From assembly GCA_034180455.1 (NCBI GenBank), contig JAXFOG010000006.1:1-64000 (forward strand): DNA of 64,000 bases, read 5' to 3'. This stretch comes from JAAZPT01 sp034180455 (lineage in GTDB: Bacteria > Bacillota > Clostridia > Christensenellales > Aristaeellaceae). The notes below the pieces were generated by a model. The model had not been told where the DNA came from. It searched no databases and saw nothing but the letters and a program-made list of their open reading frames with translations. The translations under genes were made by a program, and so were the position numbers. This document shows, in pieces, positions 35,092 to 43,821 of the stretch (positions are counted from its first letter, which is position 1; each line of letters begins with the position of its first letter).

Positions 35092-35800
35092 CAATAACAC
35101 CTCCATAGATATGAGTATTTATATTCAATACACATGCCCATAAGAATATGTATGAAAACAATAAGAAATATAGTAGATTTGCTATTGATAACTGACCTAG
35201 CATAAAGCTGCTTACACGTTTATATGGACTAATAAATGCAAGTATTTTTCCTGCTATGGTTGTAGTGTCTATATTTATTAAGTCAATAAGCCATAGCATA
35301 AGATTTATTGCAAATGAAATTATTATTGCTGTTATCTGGTTTACTGCAAAACTTGATAAAAATGTATCTATTGATAATATAAAAACACTCAACAAAAAAA
35401 ATCCACAATAAGCAAGCAATGTTTCAGCGATATAAACTTCACCATAAATGGCAGTAATTATTATAAAAACTAAAGAAAACGTACAAGATAGTATTATCAT
35501 TGTAAGTCCTGCTAGGAACTTACCTAATACTATATCAGAAGATTTTATTGGTGCAGAAAATAATAACTTAGATGTTCCCTCGTTATATTCCTTTGCAAAA
35601 AATCCCATGCTAAGCATAGGTATCAAAAATAATTGTATGATACTAAATTGCCCTAAAAAGCTTGGAATATCTCCAGATAAACTTGCTAGATTTATCAGTG
35701 CATATAATAGCCCTGCAAGTAGCATATATATTCCTAAAAACACATATCCTATCGCAGTACTAAAATATATTTTTAATTCTTTTTTATATATGGCAAACAA
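35078..35800 (-). CDS. ABC-2 type permease (GldF-like)
   Basis: 240 residues with about six membrane helices; it starts MFAIYKKELKIYFSTAIGYV, the usual pattern of ABC-2 permeases. It follows the ATPase stop directly with no spacer and overlaps the GldG-like gene. Together the three form one transporter that probably exports or assembles a surface component. Substrate unknown. Confidence 0.85.
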   Translation of the reverse strand: MFAIYKKELKIYFSTAIGYVFLGIYMLLAGLLYALINLASLSGDIPSFLGQFSIIQLFLIPMLSMGFFAKEYNEGTSKLLFSAPIKSSDIVLGKFLAGLTMIILSCTFSLVFIIITAIYGEVYIAETLLAYCGFFLLSVFILSIDTFLSSFAVNQITAIIISFAINLMLWLIDLINIDTTTIAGKILAFISPYKRVSSFMLGQLSIANLLYFLLFSYIFLWACVLNINTHIYGGVIDENK

Positions 35801-36736
35801 TTATTGCTCCTTTGTTAAATCTAAAAAGATTTTTTCTATATCTTCTCCAACCCTTTGTATTCCGTAAATACAATATCCACTACACCCGAAAATAGTATTT
35901 ATGGCTTTTTCTGGGAAGCTCTCGCCTTCACATTCAATTATGACCTTAATAAGTTCAATATTAGTTAGCTTAAAAGTGTGAATTTTATTAATAGTATTTA
36001 CAAAAGATAGCTCTTGTAATTTATCAAGAATATCTACCTCGTTAACATCAATCAACAGCTCTATTTTGCATCTTGTTTTATCTTGTTCAACTATATTTGC
36101 TCTATGCTTAATAACGCCTTTATGGAGAATAATATACTCGTCACATATTGATTCAATTTCATATATTCTGTGAGTGCTTATAAGTATTGTGTGATCTTTT
36201 CCAAGATTCTTAATTAAGTCTAAAAGCTCGGAAACTTGCTTTGGGTCAAGTCCGACTGTAGGTTCATCAAGAACAAGCACATTTGCATTGCCTATAAGGG
36301 CTTGAGCAATGCCAACTCTTTGCCGGTATCCTTTTGAAAGGTTTCCAATAAGACGGTTTTTAACATGAAAAACACCACACAAGTTTAATATTTCGTTTAT
36401 ATGTGCCCCAATATCTTTTTTTATTATTTTTCTTAAATCAGCAACAAAATGCAGGTATTCAAGCACTGTCATTTCTTTATACAGTGGAACCTGCTCAGGC
36501 ATGTATGAAATTTGATTTTTATATGCTTCTGGAGATTTACTAAGTTCAAAACCATTTATGGAAACAGTTCCTGAGTCAGGAGCCTTGCAGCCACAAATAA
36601 TATCCATCAATGTAGTTTTTCCAGCTCCATTTTGACCTAATATTCCTAGAATTTTGTTTTTGCCAAGTTGTAAACTTACATTATCTAGAGCAATATTGTT
36701 TTTATATCTCTTACTTATGTTATTTAACTCTATCAT
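35801..36736 (-). CDS. ABC transporter ATPase (GldA-like)
   Basis: 311 residues; GAGG upstream of the ATG. Walker A GQNGAGKTT near 35, Q-loop YMPEQVPLY near 80, signature NLSKGYRQRVG near 133, Walker B VLVLDEPTVGLD near 155 and the H-loop STHR. The signature has LSKG in place of LSGG, as in many ABC-2 partners. A C-terminal extension of about 90 residues may be regulatory. It drives the permease encoded next. Confidence 0.9.
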   Translation of the reverse strand: MIELNNISKRYKNNIALDNVSLQLGKNKILGILGQNGAGKTTLMDIICGCKAPDSGTVSINGFELSKSPEAYKNQISYMPEQVPLYKEMTVLEYLHFVADLRKIIKKDIGAHINEILNLCGVFHVKNRLIGNLSKGYRQRVGIAQALIGNANVLVLDEPTVGLDPKQVSELLDLIKNLGKDHTILISTHRIYEIESICDEYIILHKGVIKHRANIVEQDKTRCKIELLIDVNEVDILDKLQELSFVNTINKIHTFKLTNIELIKVIIECEGESFPEKAINTIFGCSGYCIYGIQRVGEDIEKIFLDLTKEQ

Positions 36737-36751
36737 AATTACCTCAAGTAT

Positions 36752-36760
36752 ATTATACCA
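36752..36760 (-). promoter_or_regulatory. Extended -10 promoter of the Gld-like operon
   Basis: TGGTATAAT on the minus strand, 16 bases upstream of the ATPase ATG; no good -35 box. The very short leader leaves just enough room for the ribosome site. Confidence 0.5.
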
Positions 36761-36808
36761 GAGTATATAACGATATATATGAAAATATTGTAAATTTTAA
36801 TAATTAGT

Positions 36809-37327
36809 TTATGACATTTGAGAAAGTATCACTTTGCTCAAGCTATTTATTCCTTCAGAAATATTGCTTAAGTTATTAAGAGTATAATCAGCGCAGGATT
36901 TATATATAGGCATCCTTATTTCATTTATTTTTTCCAATTTTTTCATGCCATCTCCCATTAGCAATGGTCTTTTTTCAAACCTGATGTTTGACTTAATACT
37001 ATCTAGAGGTCTATCAATCAATATTACAAAACCGTTATCCTTCATTATTTTTTGATTTATATCTCTTAAGGGCAAGCCACCACCAGTAGATATTACACAA
37101 GGATTAGCTGCGCAAAGTCTTATAAGCAAGTTTGTCTCTGCATTTCGAAAAGCAGGTTCTCCATATTCTTGTAGTATAGTCTTTGTATCTTTTTTAAATA
37201 TCTGTGCCAATAAATTATCAGTATCAACGTATGGAAGCCTTAGAGAAGCAGCGACTCTTCTGCCTAAACTACTCTTACCTGAGCCAGGCATTCCAATTAG
37301 ATATATATGTTTTTTTAATGAAGTCAT
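36809..37327 (-). CDS. aroK: Shikimate kinase
   Basis: 172 residues, the family length. Walker A GMPGSGKSSLG near 13, shikimate-binding YVDTDNL near 34, VISTGGGLPL near 77 and the lid RFEKRPLL near 115. It phosphorylates shikimate in aromatic amino acid synthesis. Its ATG overlaps the chorismate mutase stop by four bases. Both follow a two-component system gene pair. Confidence 0.92.
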   Translation of the reverse strand: MTSLKKHIYLIGMPGSGKSSLGRRVAASLRLPYVDTDNLLAQIFKKDTKTILQEYGEPAFRNAETNLLIRLCAANPCVISTGGGLPLRDINQKIMKDNGFVILIDRPLDSIKSNIRFEKRPLLMGDGMKKLEKINEIRMPIYKSCADYTLNNLSNISEGINSLSKVILSQMS

Positions 37328-37605
37328 TTTTTCGCTCCCGATAATTTTTCTTGATATGATGAGGAAATTCTCATAATTGATTTAAACAACGATCTTAGTT
37401 CTGATTTATATTTGTCAACATTAATATTTTTATCAATTTTTTGAAGAACTTCATCTTCTCTTTTTTGATCATATATGTTCATGCCTTTTGATTTCTTATA
37501 CTCATATATATCTTCAACTATATGTAGCCGGCGAATGAAGAGCTCTAATATCTCATTGTCTATAATATCAATGTTATTTCTTAGAGATTTAAGATTTTTT
37601 TCCAT
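37324..37605 (-). CDS. Chorismate mutase, AroQ class
   Basis: 93 residues, all helical as expected for AroQ: LRNNIDIIDNEILELFIRRL with the conserved Arg and Asp, then KKSKGMNIYDQKREDEVL. It converts chorismate to prephenate for phenylalanine and tyrosine. It overlaps the end of the histidine kinase by 17 bases and the start of shikimate kinase by four, so the four genes from the response regulator on form one unit. Confidence 0.88.
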   Translation of the reverse strand: MEKNLKSLRNNIDIIDNEILELFIRRLHIVEDIYEYKKSKGMNIYDQKREDEVLQKIDKNINVDKYKSELRSLFKSIMRISSSYQEKLSGAKK

Positions 37606-39058
37606 TTTTCGCTCTCCATTTCTGCTCTGAAACCTTTAAAGTAAACTCTATGTTAGCACCATTTTCATTTGGTATTACGTAAATCTTTTCATTGTGCAAT
37701 TCACAAATCTGCTTACATATACTTAATCCAAGACCAGTACCTTTTTTTTCGTTGCGAGATTTGTCTGCTTTATAAAATCTATCAAATATATGAGGCAAAT
37801 CTTCCTTAGAAATACCACTTCCGTTATCTTTTATTCCGATAATAATTTTACCATTATAGCCTTTTGTATAAAATTCAATTATTCCAGTGCGATCACTTAC
37901 ATACTTTAAAGCGTTGTCAAGAAGATTTGTTAGTATCTGCAGTATTTTATTATAATCAGCAAATACAAAGCATTCTTCATTTTCAAAATTTAATTCAAGT
38001 GATATTTCTCTTTTATCAATTTCAGCCATTCTATTTATTACTATTATTCTTATGGCTTCGTTTATATCAAAGTCGCTTAACTTTAATGATGCGCTAGCGC
38101 TTTCAAGCCTACTTAGGTCAAGTAGGTCTTCAATAAGCTTCTTTAGTCTTTCGCTTTCCTTAGACACAATTGTAAGATATTCTGGAAACTTTTCCTTAGG
38201 TATAGTATTGTCAAGCATGCCGTTGATATATCCATTGATATTAGTAACGGGGGATCTTAGCTCATGAGATACATTTGCTACAAACTCTTTTCGACTTCTA
38301 TCACTAGACTCAATGTTTTCACCCATAAAGTTAAAAGCTTTTGCAAGACGACGGGTCTCAATGCTTCCACTTTCTTTTGCACGAATATTATAGTGGCCTT
38401 CAGAAAATTGATGTACAGCATATTCAATATCTTCAAGTGGATCTATTAACTTTTTTGTAAATAAAGCAGATATAATTCCAAAGATAGATACAACAATAAG
38501 AAAAATAGAGAAATTTTGTAATATTAGATGTTTATATTCGGCTCTTATTGTTTGAGCGTCTGTATGTATAAATATTGCGCCCATTATATCATTATTTACC
38601 CTATATGGAACTCCTACTGAAAACACTACATTTCCTTCACTTAGATCTTGTCTTCTTATCTCATTGCCCTGAAGAATTACTTTAAGTGATTCTAATACCT
38701 TATTACTATCTAATTTTTTTGCGAAATCAACATTATCTACAATTATTCTGCTAAAGTTGTCAATTATTTTTCCAGAGCTATCAACGATAACTATATAAGC
38801 ATTATAGGCATCTTGAACTTGCTTGATACGAAAATCAATATAATTGTTATAATTATTGATTCCATACATATTAGAATAATAGTTAGATGTAGCACTAAGA
38901 TAAGCAATATCCCTTGCAGCGTCTGTTAAGTTGTTTAGTCTGTTATTTATAATAGTATCTCTAATATTTATAAAATTTATAAACGATACAAGTGCCAGCA
39001 TTATAAGTATTACAGTTAAAAACACAGACATTAGTCTTACAAACAGGGTATTGAACAT
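37589..39058 (-). CDS. Sensor histidine kinase
   Basis: 489 residues. Helices near 8-30 and 180-202 enclose an extracellular sensor of about 150 residues. HAMP near 205-258, HisKA with FVANVSHELRSPVTN near 268 (phospho-His), and HATPase_c: NLLDNALKY, IKDNGSGIS, HIFDRFYKADKSRN and GTGLGLSI. It phosphorylates the response regulator encoded immediately upstream (no gap). The sensor is PhoR/ResE-like in layout, but the signal is unknown. Confidence 0.92.
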   Translation of the reverse strand: MFNTLFVRLMSVFLTVILIMLALVSFINFINIRDTIINNRLNNLTDAARDIAYLSATSNYYSNMYGINNYNNYIDFRIKQVQDAYNAYIVIVDSSGKIIDNFSRIIVDNVDFAKKLDSNKVLESLKVILQGNEIRRQDLSEGNVVFSVGVPYRVNNDIMGAIFIHTDAQTIRAEYKHLILQNFSIFLIVVSIFGIISALFTKKLIDPLEDIEYAVHQFSEGHYNIRAKESGSIETRRLAKAFNFMGENIESSDRSRKEFVANVSHELRSPVTNINGYINGMLDNTIPKEKFPEYLTIVSKESERLKKLIEDLLDLSRLESASASLKLSDFDINEAIRIIVINRMAEIDKREISLELNFENEECFVFADYNKILQILTNLLDNALKYVSDRTGIIEFYTKGYNGKIIIGIKDNGSGISKEDLPHIFDRFYKADKSRNEKKGTGLGLSICKQICELHNEKIYVIPNENGANIEFTLKVSEQKWRAKNGKKS

Positions 39059-39754
39059 TTAAGCTTCCTCCGAGTCAATCTCAAACTTATATCCAACCCT
39101 GTGCTTTGTTGTTATTCTCCAGCCAAACTTATCAGAATCTGGCAATTTTTCCCTTATACGCTTTATATGCACATCAACAGTTCTACTATCACCATAAAAG
39201 TCAAATCCCCAAACTTGAGAAAGAAGCTGCTCACGTGTGAAAACTTTGTTTGCATGACTTGCAAGATAGTATAATAACTCTATTTCCTTTGGAGGCATTT
39301 CAATACTTTCTCCACTATATTTTACAGAATATTCTTCCATATTTATATATAAACCGTTGATGCTAACTATGTTTTTTTCTGAAATGCCTTTTGCGCGTCT
39401 TAAAAGTGCTTTTATGCGAGCAATAAGCTCCTTTGCATCAAAAGGCTTTGTAATATAATCATCTGCGCCAAGATCAAGGCCCATTACTTTGTCAAAAGTG
39501 TCGTCCTTTGCCGTCAGCATAATTATTGGAACTTTACTTGTTTTTCTGATTTCAGACAATACCTGCCATCCATCCATAACGGGTATCATTACATCTAAAA
39601 TCAGAAGATCTGGTTTTTGCTTCTTAAATTCTTGAATGGCCTCATCTCCACGATAAGTTTGTACTACACTATATCCTTCCTTTTCAAGATAGAGTGCTAT
39701 TAAATTATTGATATTTACATCATCATCCAGCAACAAAATTTTTATGTTTTCCAT
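39059..39754 (-). CDS. OmpR/PhoB family response regulator
   Basis: 231 residues. The receiver domain has the acidic pocket LLLDDDVN near 10, phospho-Asp54 in LLILDVMIPVMDG and Lys near 104 in DYITKPFDAKEL; a winged-helix DNA-binding domain lies at about 130-228 (MPPKEIELLYYLASHANKVF, FTREQLLSQVWG). Abuts the histidine kinase gene. It begins nine bases after mutS2 and has no visible promoter of its own. Confidence 0.93.
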   Translation of the reverse strand: MENIKILLLDDDVNINNLIALYLEKEGYSVVQTYRGDEAIQEFKKQKPDLLILDVMIPVMDGWQVLSEIRKTSKVPIIMLTAKDDTFDKVMGLDLGADDYITKPFDAKELIARIKALLRRAKGISEKNIVSINGLYINMEEYSVKYSGESIEMPPKEIELLYYLASHANKVFTREQLLSQVWGFDFYGDSRTVDVHIKRIREKLPDSDKFGWRITTKHRVGYKFEIDSEEA

Positions 39755-39762
39755 TATTTCTC

Positions 39763-42108
39763 CTATTTCAAAGTGACAATTGTCACTCCATCTTCGCCTT
39801 CTCCATATCTTCCAAGCCTAAAAGACTTAACATATTTTAAGGCTTTCAAGTAATTTGATATACCTTGTTTTAGCACACCTGTACCTTTGCCATGAATAAT
39901 ATTTACTTCCTTGTAACCTCTCATCATAGCACTATACAGATAGGAGTCTACTTCAATAAGTGCCTCATCTAGAGCCATACCACGCACATCTACATCCAAT
40001 GGTAAAGATGAAGAAGTACCTTTTACAAAACCTGCAGATTTAACAATTTGTTCTTCTTTCTTTTTTAATTTGTTTAATGAACTAATGTTTACCTTTGTTT
40101 TCATGGCTCCAGCTTGAAGCAGCACATCGCCCTTACTGTCTGGCATTTCTAGTACATCAGCTTCAATATTTAGTCCAAGTATCAAAACTCTATCGCCAAT
40201 TTCAATATTATCAATATTGCTATTTCCTGTAATCAATGTAGGAATCTTTTCACTCAAATCGTCTATTGATTTATCCAAATTCTTAAGCAATGCGTTTGCA
40301 TTATGATTTGAAGGAGTGTTTTTCATTACCTTCAATTCTTTTACTATACCTTGAGCCTCACGTCTAGCATTTTCAAGTATTCGTTTTGCTTCATCCTTTG
40401 ACTTTTTAATAGCTTTGATCTTATTTTCTTCAGTTTGTTTTTTTATCTTATCAGCTTCATCACGAAGTTTTACAGTCTCTTGTCTTATTTGCTCAGCAAT
40501 TAAACGCTCTTTTTCAGCTACTTTTCTATGATATTCAGCATTTGCAATCAAGTCTTCAAACTTAATGCTATTGCTACTTAGAAGAGATTTAGCATCATTT
40601 ATTATTTTATCTGGTAAACCCAACTTTTTTGAAATCTCGAAAGCGTTACTTTTACCAGGTATTCCAATAGACAACCTAAATGTCGGACTTAAAGTTTCCA
40701 CATTAAACTCGACACTAGCATTTTCTATCCCTTGTGTTGAAAGCGCATAGGCCTTCAGTTCACTATAATGAGTTGTTGAAATAGTGATGATTTTTTTTGA
40801 TAAAAGATTGCTCAATATTGACTGCGCAAGAGCTGCTCCCTCTGTAGGATCTGTTCCTGCGCCTAGCTCATCAAAAAGCACCAAGTCATTTATATTTACA
40901 TTGTTAAGTATTTCTACAATATTTTTCATGTGAGATGAAAATGTTGAAAGAGACTGCTCTATGCTTTGTTCATCACCAATATCAGCATACACATTTCCAA
41001 ACACACTCATCTCTGTGCCTAACTCTGCAGGTATTTGTAATCCAGCCTGCATCATTAGCGTAAATAATCCTACGGTTTTTAGCGTAACAGTTTTACCACC
41101 AGTGTTTGGTCCTGTAATTACTAATGAAACAAAATCTTCACCTATCCATAAATTCAAGGGAACAACTTTTTCTGGATCAAGTAGGGGATGCCGTCCACTT
41201 ACAATATTTATGTATCCTCTGTCATTTATCTTTGGCATTATGGCATGCATGCTTTTACCATATTCGGCCTTTGCAAAGCAAAAATCTAAATGTTCAAGAC
41301 ATATAATATTTTGTCTCAGGGCTTCTGCATGTAATGCAACTTCTTCAGAAAATGCTTGCAAAATCCTATTTATTTCTATTTTTTCTTCACCTAGAAGTTG
41401 CTTTATATCATTGTTTATCTCCACTATTGCCATAGGCTCTATAAACAGAGTAGATCCACTTGCAGATTCATCATGAACAAGTCCTGGTACATTTGCTCTG
41501 TACTCTACTTTTACAGGTAGCACATATCTATCGGCCCTTATTGTAATGATATTCTCCTGTAAATATTTTTGGAAGCTTGAACTTCTTATCATAGAGTTCA
41601 GTTTATCTTTTACTTTTGAATTGGCTTGCCTTATTTTACGTCTTATATCTGCCAACTTACTACTTGCACTATCAGCAATTTCATCCTCACCATATATACT
41701 GGTAGTGATATTTTCTTCAAAATTAGGAAGTAGTGTTATATTCGAAGCAATACTGCTTAGCTTAGGAGTGTTGTCTTCGCCGTGTATTAGAGCATTATAT
41801 ACCTGCTTTGCTGATTTTAAAGAAAAAGCTATACTCAATAAATTTTTTGGAGAAAGCACAGCGCCTTTTTCGGCCAAGCTTACAGATTGCCTTATATCAA
41901 CAAAATGAGTTATTGGATTGTATCCAAGATAGTTAATTATCGTAGAAGCTTCTTCTGTTTCTAATTGCTCATTGATAACTCTTTCAATACTATTATATGG
42001 AACAAGCTCATTGCAAATTTTTTTTGCTAGATCGCTTATTGCATATTCAGAAAGATCTTGCTTAATCTTATTAAACTCCAGAACATTTAGTGCTTTTGCG
42101 TTTATCAT
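39763..42108 (-). CDS. mutS2: Endonuclease/ATPase MutS2
   Basis: 781 residues from ATG 42108, which has GAGG upstream. The clamp/lever domain (to about 300) precedes the MutS ATPase with Walker A GPNTGGKTVTLKT near 335 and DELGAGTDPTEGAAL near 410, a long coiled coil (about 510-610) and the C-terminal Smr nuclease domain with DVDVRGMALDEAL and IIHGKGTGVL near 755. It acts on branched DNA or stalled ribosomes. It heads a possible operon with the two-component and aromatic genes. Confidence 0.95.
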   Translation of the reverse strand: MINAKALNVLEFNKIKQDLSEYAISDLAKKICNELVPYNSIERVINEQLETEEASTIINYLGYNPITHFVDIRQSVSLAEKGAVLSPKNLLSIAFSLKSAKQVYNALIHGEDNTPKLSSIASNITLLPNFEENITTSIYGEDEIADSASSKLADIRRKIRQANSKVKDKLNSMIRSSSFQKYLQENIITIRADRYVLPVKVEYRANVPGLVHDESASGSTLFIEPMAIVEINNDIKQLLGEEKIEINRILQAFSEEVALHAEALRQNIICLEHLDFCFAKAEYGKSMHAIMPKINDRGYINIVSGRHPLLDPEKVVPLNLWIGEDFVSLVITGPNTGGKTVTLKTVGLFTLMMQAGLQIPAELGTEMSVFGNVYADIGDEQSIEQSLSTFSSHMKNIVEILNNVNINDLVLFDELGAGTDPTEGAALAQSILSNLLSKKIITISTTHYSELKAYALSTQGIENASVEFNVETLSPTFRLSIGIPGKSNAFEISKKLGLPDKIINDAKSLLSSNSIKFEDLIANAEYHRKVAEKERLIAEQIRQETVKLRDEADKIKKQTEENKIKAIKKSKDEAKRILENARREAQGIVKELKVMKNTPSNHNANALLKNLDKSIDDLSEKIPTLITGNSNIDNIEIGDRVLILGLNIEADVLEMPDSKGDVLLQAGAMKTKVNISSLNKLKKKEEQIVKSAGFVKGTSSSLPLDVDVRGMALDEALIEVDSYLYSAMMRGYKEVNIIHGKGTGVLKQGISNYLKALKYVKSFRLGRYGEGEDGVTIVTLK

Positions 42109-42136
42109 ATTTTCCTCTTTTTTATATATTGTTTCT

Positions 42137-42165
42137 ATTATATAAAATTTAAACTTTCTTGACAA
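42137..42165 (-). promoter_or_regulatory. mutS2 promoter, overlapping a divergent promoter
   Basis: On the minus strand TTGTCA (42165-42160), 17-base spacer, TATAAT (42142-42137). Its -35 box shares five bases with that of the plus-strand promoter. Confidence 0.7.
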
Positions 42166-42187
42166 TATAATGCTATAATTATATCAT
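42159..42187 (+). promoter_or_regulatory. Promoter of the beta-CASP ribonuclease gene
   Basis: TTGACA (42159-42164), 17-base spacer, TATCAT (42182-42187). It overlaps the mutS2 -35 box on the opposite strand, so polymerase cannot occupy both at once. Confidence 0.7.
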
Positions 42188-42212
42188 TAAAATGTTGTGT
42201 AAGGGGGATATT

Positions 42213-43808
42213 ATGTATTTACAATTTTTGGGTGCAGCAAGAGAAGTAACTGGTAGCTGCTATCTTCTTGAGACAAATAACAAAAAGATTCTTATTGATT
42301 GTGGTTTGGAGCAAGGAAAAGATGTTTTTGAAAACGTCGAGTTTCCAATTGCTGCCAATTTAATCGACGCTGTACTTTTAACTCATGCACATATAGATCA
42401 TAGTGGAAAACTCCCTCTGCTCGTAAAAAAAGGCTTCAATGGCCCTATATATGCTACATCAGCAACTTGTGAACTTTGTGAAATTATGCTGAAAGATTCG
42501 GCGTTCATACAGGAAAATGAAGCTCAGTGGCAAAATCGAAAAGCACTGAGAGCTGGGAGCGCATTAGTAGAACCATTATATACTGTAGATGATGCTCAAA
42601 GAACTATACAACTATTTCATGCAGTTGATTATGATTCCCAAATTGAGATATTACCTGGTGTAAAAGCCATATACAAAGATGTTGGCCATTTACTTGGATC
42701 TGCAAGCATTAAGCTACTTATAAATGAAAACAATAAAGAGACAAGTATTCTTTTTAGTGGTGATATAGGGAACACCAATCAACCTATATTAAAAGATCCA
42801 AGTTATTTTACTAGTGCTGATTATGTTATTATGGAGTCCACCTATGGAGATAGATCCCATGGTGAAAGACCAGACTATATTGCAGACCTTACAAGTATAA
42901 TACAAAGTACTTTAGATCGTGGCGGGAATGTTGTGATTCCATCTTTTGCTGTTGGCAGAACCCAAGAGTTACTTTATTTTATTCGAGAAATAAAAGAAAA
43001 AGAACTTGTAAAAAATCATGAGCATTTCCCAGTGTATGTTGACAGCCCTTTAGCAATTGAAGCTACAAATATATTTAAAGAAACATCAATAGATTATTTT
43101 GATGATCAGATGAGGGAACTTATTCTAAGTGGAATCAACCCTATCACATTTGAAGACCTAAAGTTAAGCTTAACATCTGATGATTCAAAGGCAATAAATT
43201 TTGATACAACACCTAAGGTTATAATTTCTGCAAGTGGAATGTGTAATGCAGGTAGAATAAGGCATCACTTAAAGCATAATTTGTGGAGACCAGAGTCTAC
43301 TGTGCTGTTTGTCGGATATCAAGCAGCTGGGACGCTCGGAAGAATATTAGTTGATGGCGTAAAGTCTGTTAAGCTCTTTGGTGAAACGATTGATGTAAAG
43401 GCTCAAATAAGATCTCTTAATGCTATAAGTGGACATGCTGATAAAGATGGTTTGCTTAAATGGGCAAGTGCAATTTCTCCTGTTCCTAAAAAATTCTTTA
43501 TATGCCACGGAGAAGAGGAGATTTCAGAGATATTCGCAAATACTATTAGAAATTCAATTACGGATAGTGTTGCTGTTCCATATAATGGTGAAAAATGGGA
43601 TATAACTTCAGAAAAGATAATTATTGAAGGAAATAAAAATCATATCAGTCCAGAGAAAAAGTTTATTTCTAAAAATCCATTGCTTGTTCAAGCTCTTACA
43701 TTATGTGATAAACTTCTTGAATCTCTTAAAGGTAAGGAAGGTCTTTCAAATTCAATTCTAAAAGAAGTAATTTCTAAAATAGAAAATATAATAAATTATA
43801 TCAATTAG
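42213..43808 (+). CDS. Metallo-beta-lactamase/beta-CASP ribonuclease (YSH1/KH-less CPSF type)
   Basis: 531 residues from ATG 42213, five bases after AAGGGGG. The lactamase fold has LTHAHIDHSGKLP near 54, DVGHLLGSA near 155 and FSGDIGN near 185; beta-CASP motifs are MESTYGDRSH near 210, VIISASGMCNAGRIRHHL near 345 and ISGHADKDGL near 408. Such enzymes cut or trim RNA. All metal ligands are present. No extra RNA-binding domain is visible. The metG gene follows 13 bases later. Confidence 0.9.
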   Translation: MYLQFLGAAREVTGSCYLLETNNKKILIDCGLEQGKDVFENVEFPIAANLIDAVLLTHAHIDHSGKLPLLVKKGFNGPIYATSATCELCEIMLKDSAFIQENEAQWQNRKALRAGSALVEPLYTVDDAQRTIQLFHAVDYDSQIEILPGVKAIYKDVGHLLGSASIKLLINENNKETSILFSGDIGNTNQPILKDPSYFTSADYVIMESTYGDRSHGERPDYIADLTSIIQSTLDRGGNVVIPSFAVGRTQELLYFIREIKEKELVKNHEHFPVYVDSPLAIEATNIFKETSIDYFDDQMRELILSGINPITFEDLKLSLTSDDSKAINFDTTPKVIISASGMCNAGRIRHHLKHNLWRPESTVLFVGYQAAGTLGRILVDGVKSVKLFGETIDVKAQIRSLNAISGHADKDGLLKWASAISPVPKKFFICHGEEEISEIFANTIRNSITDSVAVPYNGEKWDITSEKIIIEGNKNHISPEKKFISKNPLLVQALTLCDKLLESLKGKEGLSNSILKEVISKIENIINYIN

Positions 43809-43821
43809 CTCGGAGGAAAAG

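Noticed and set aside
40961..41476. 171-codon plus-strand frame opposite mutS2
   Set aside because: Antisense to the MutS2 ATPase coding region; its composition mirrors the opposite strand and no start signal is present.
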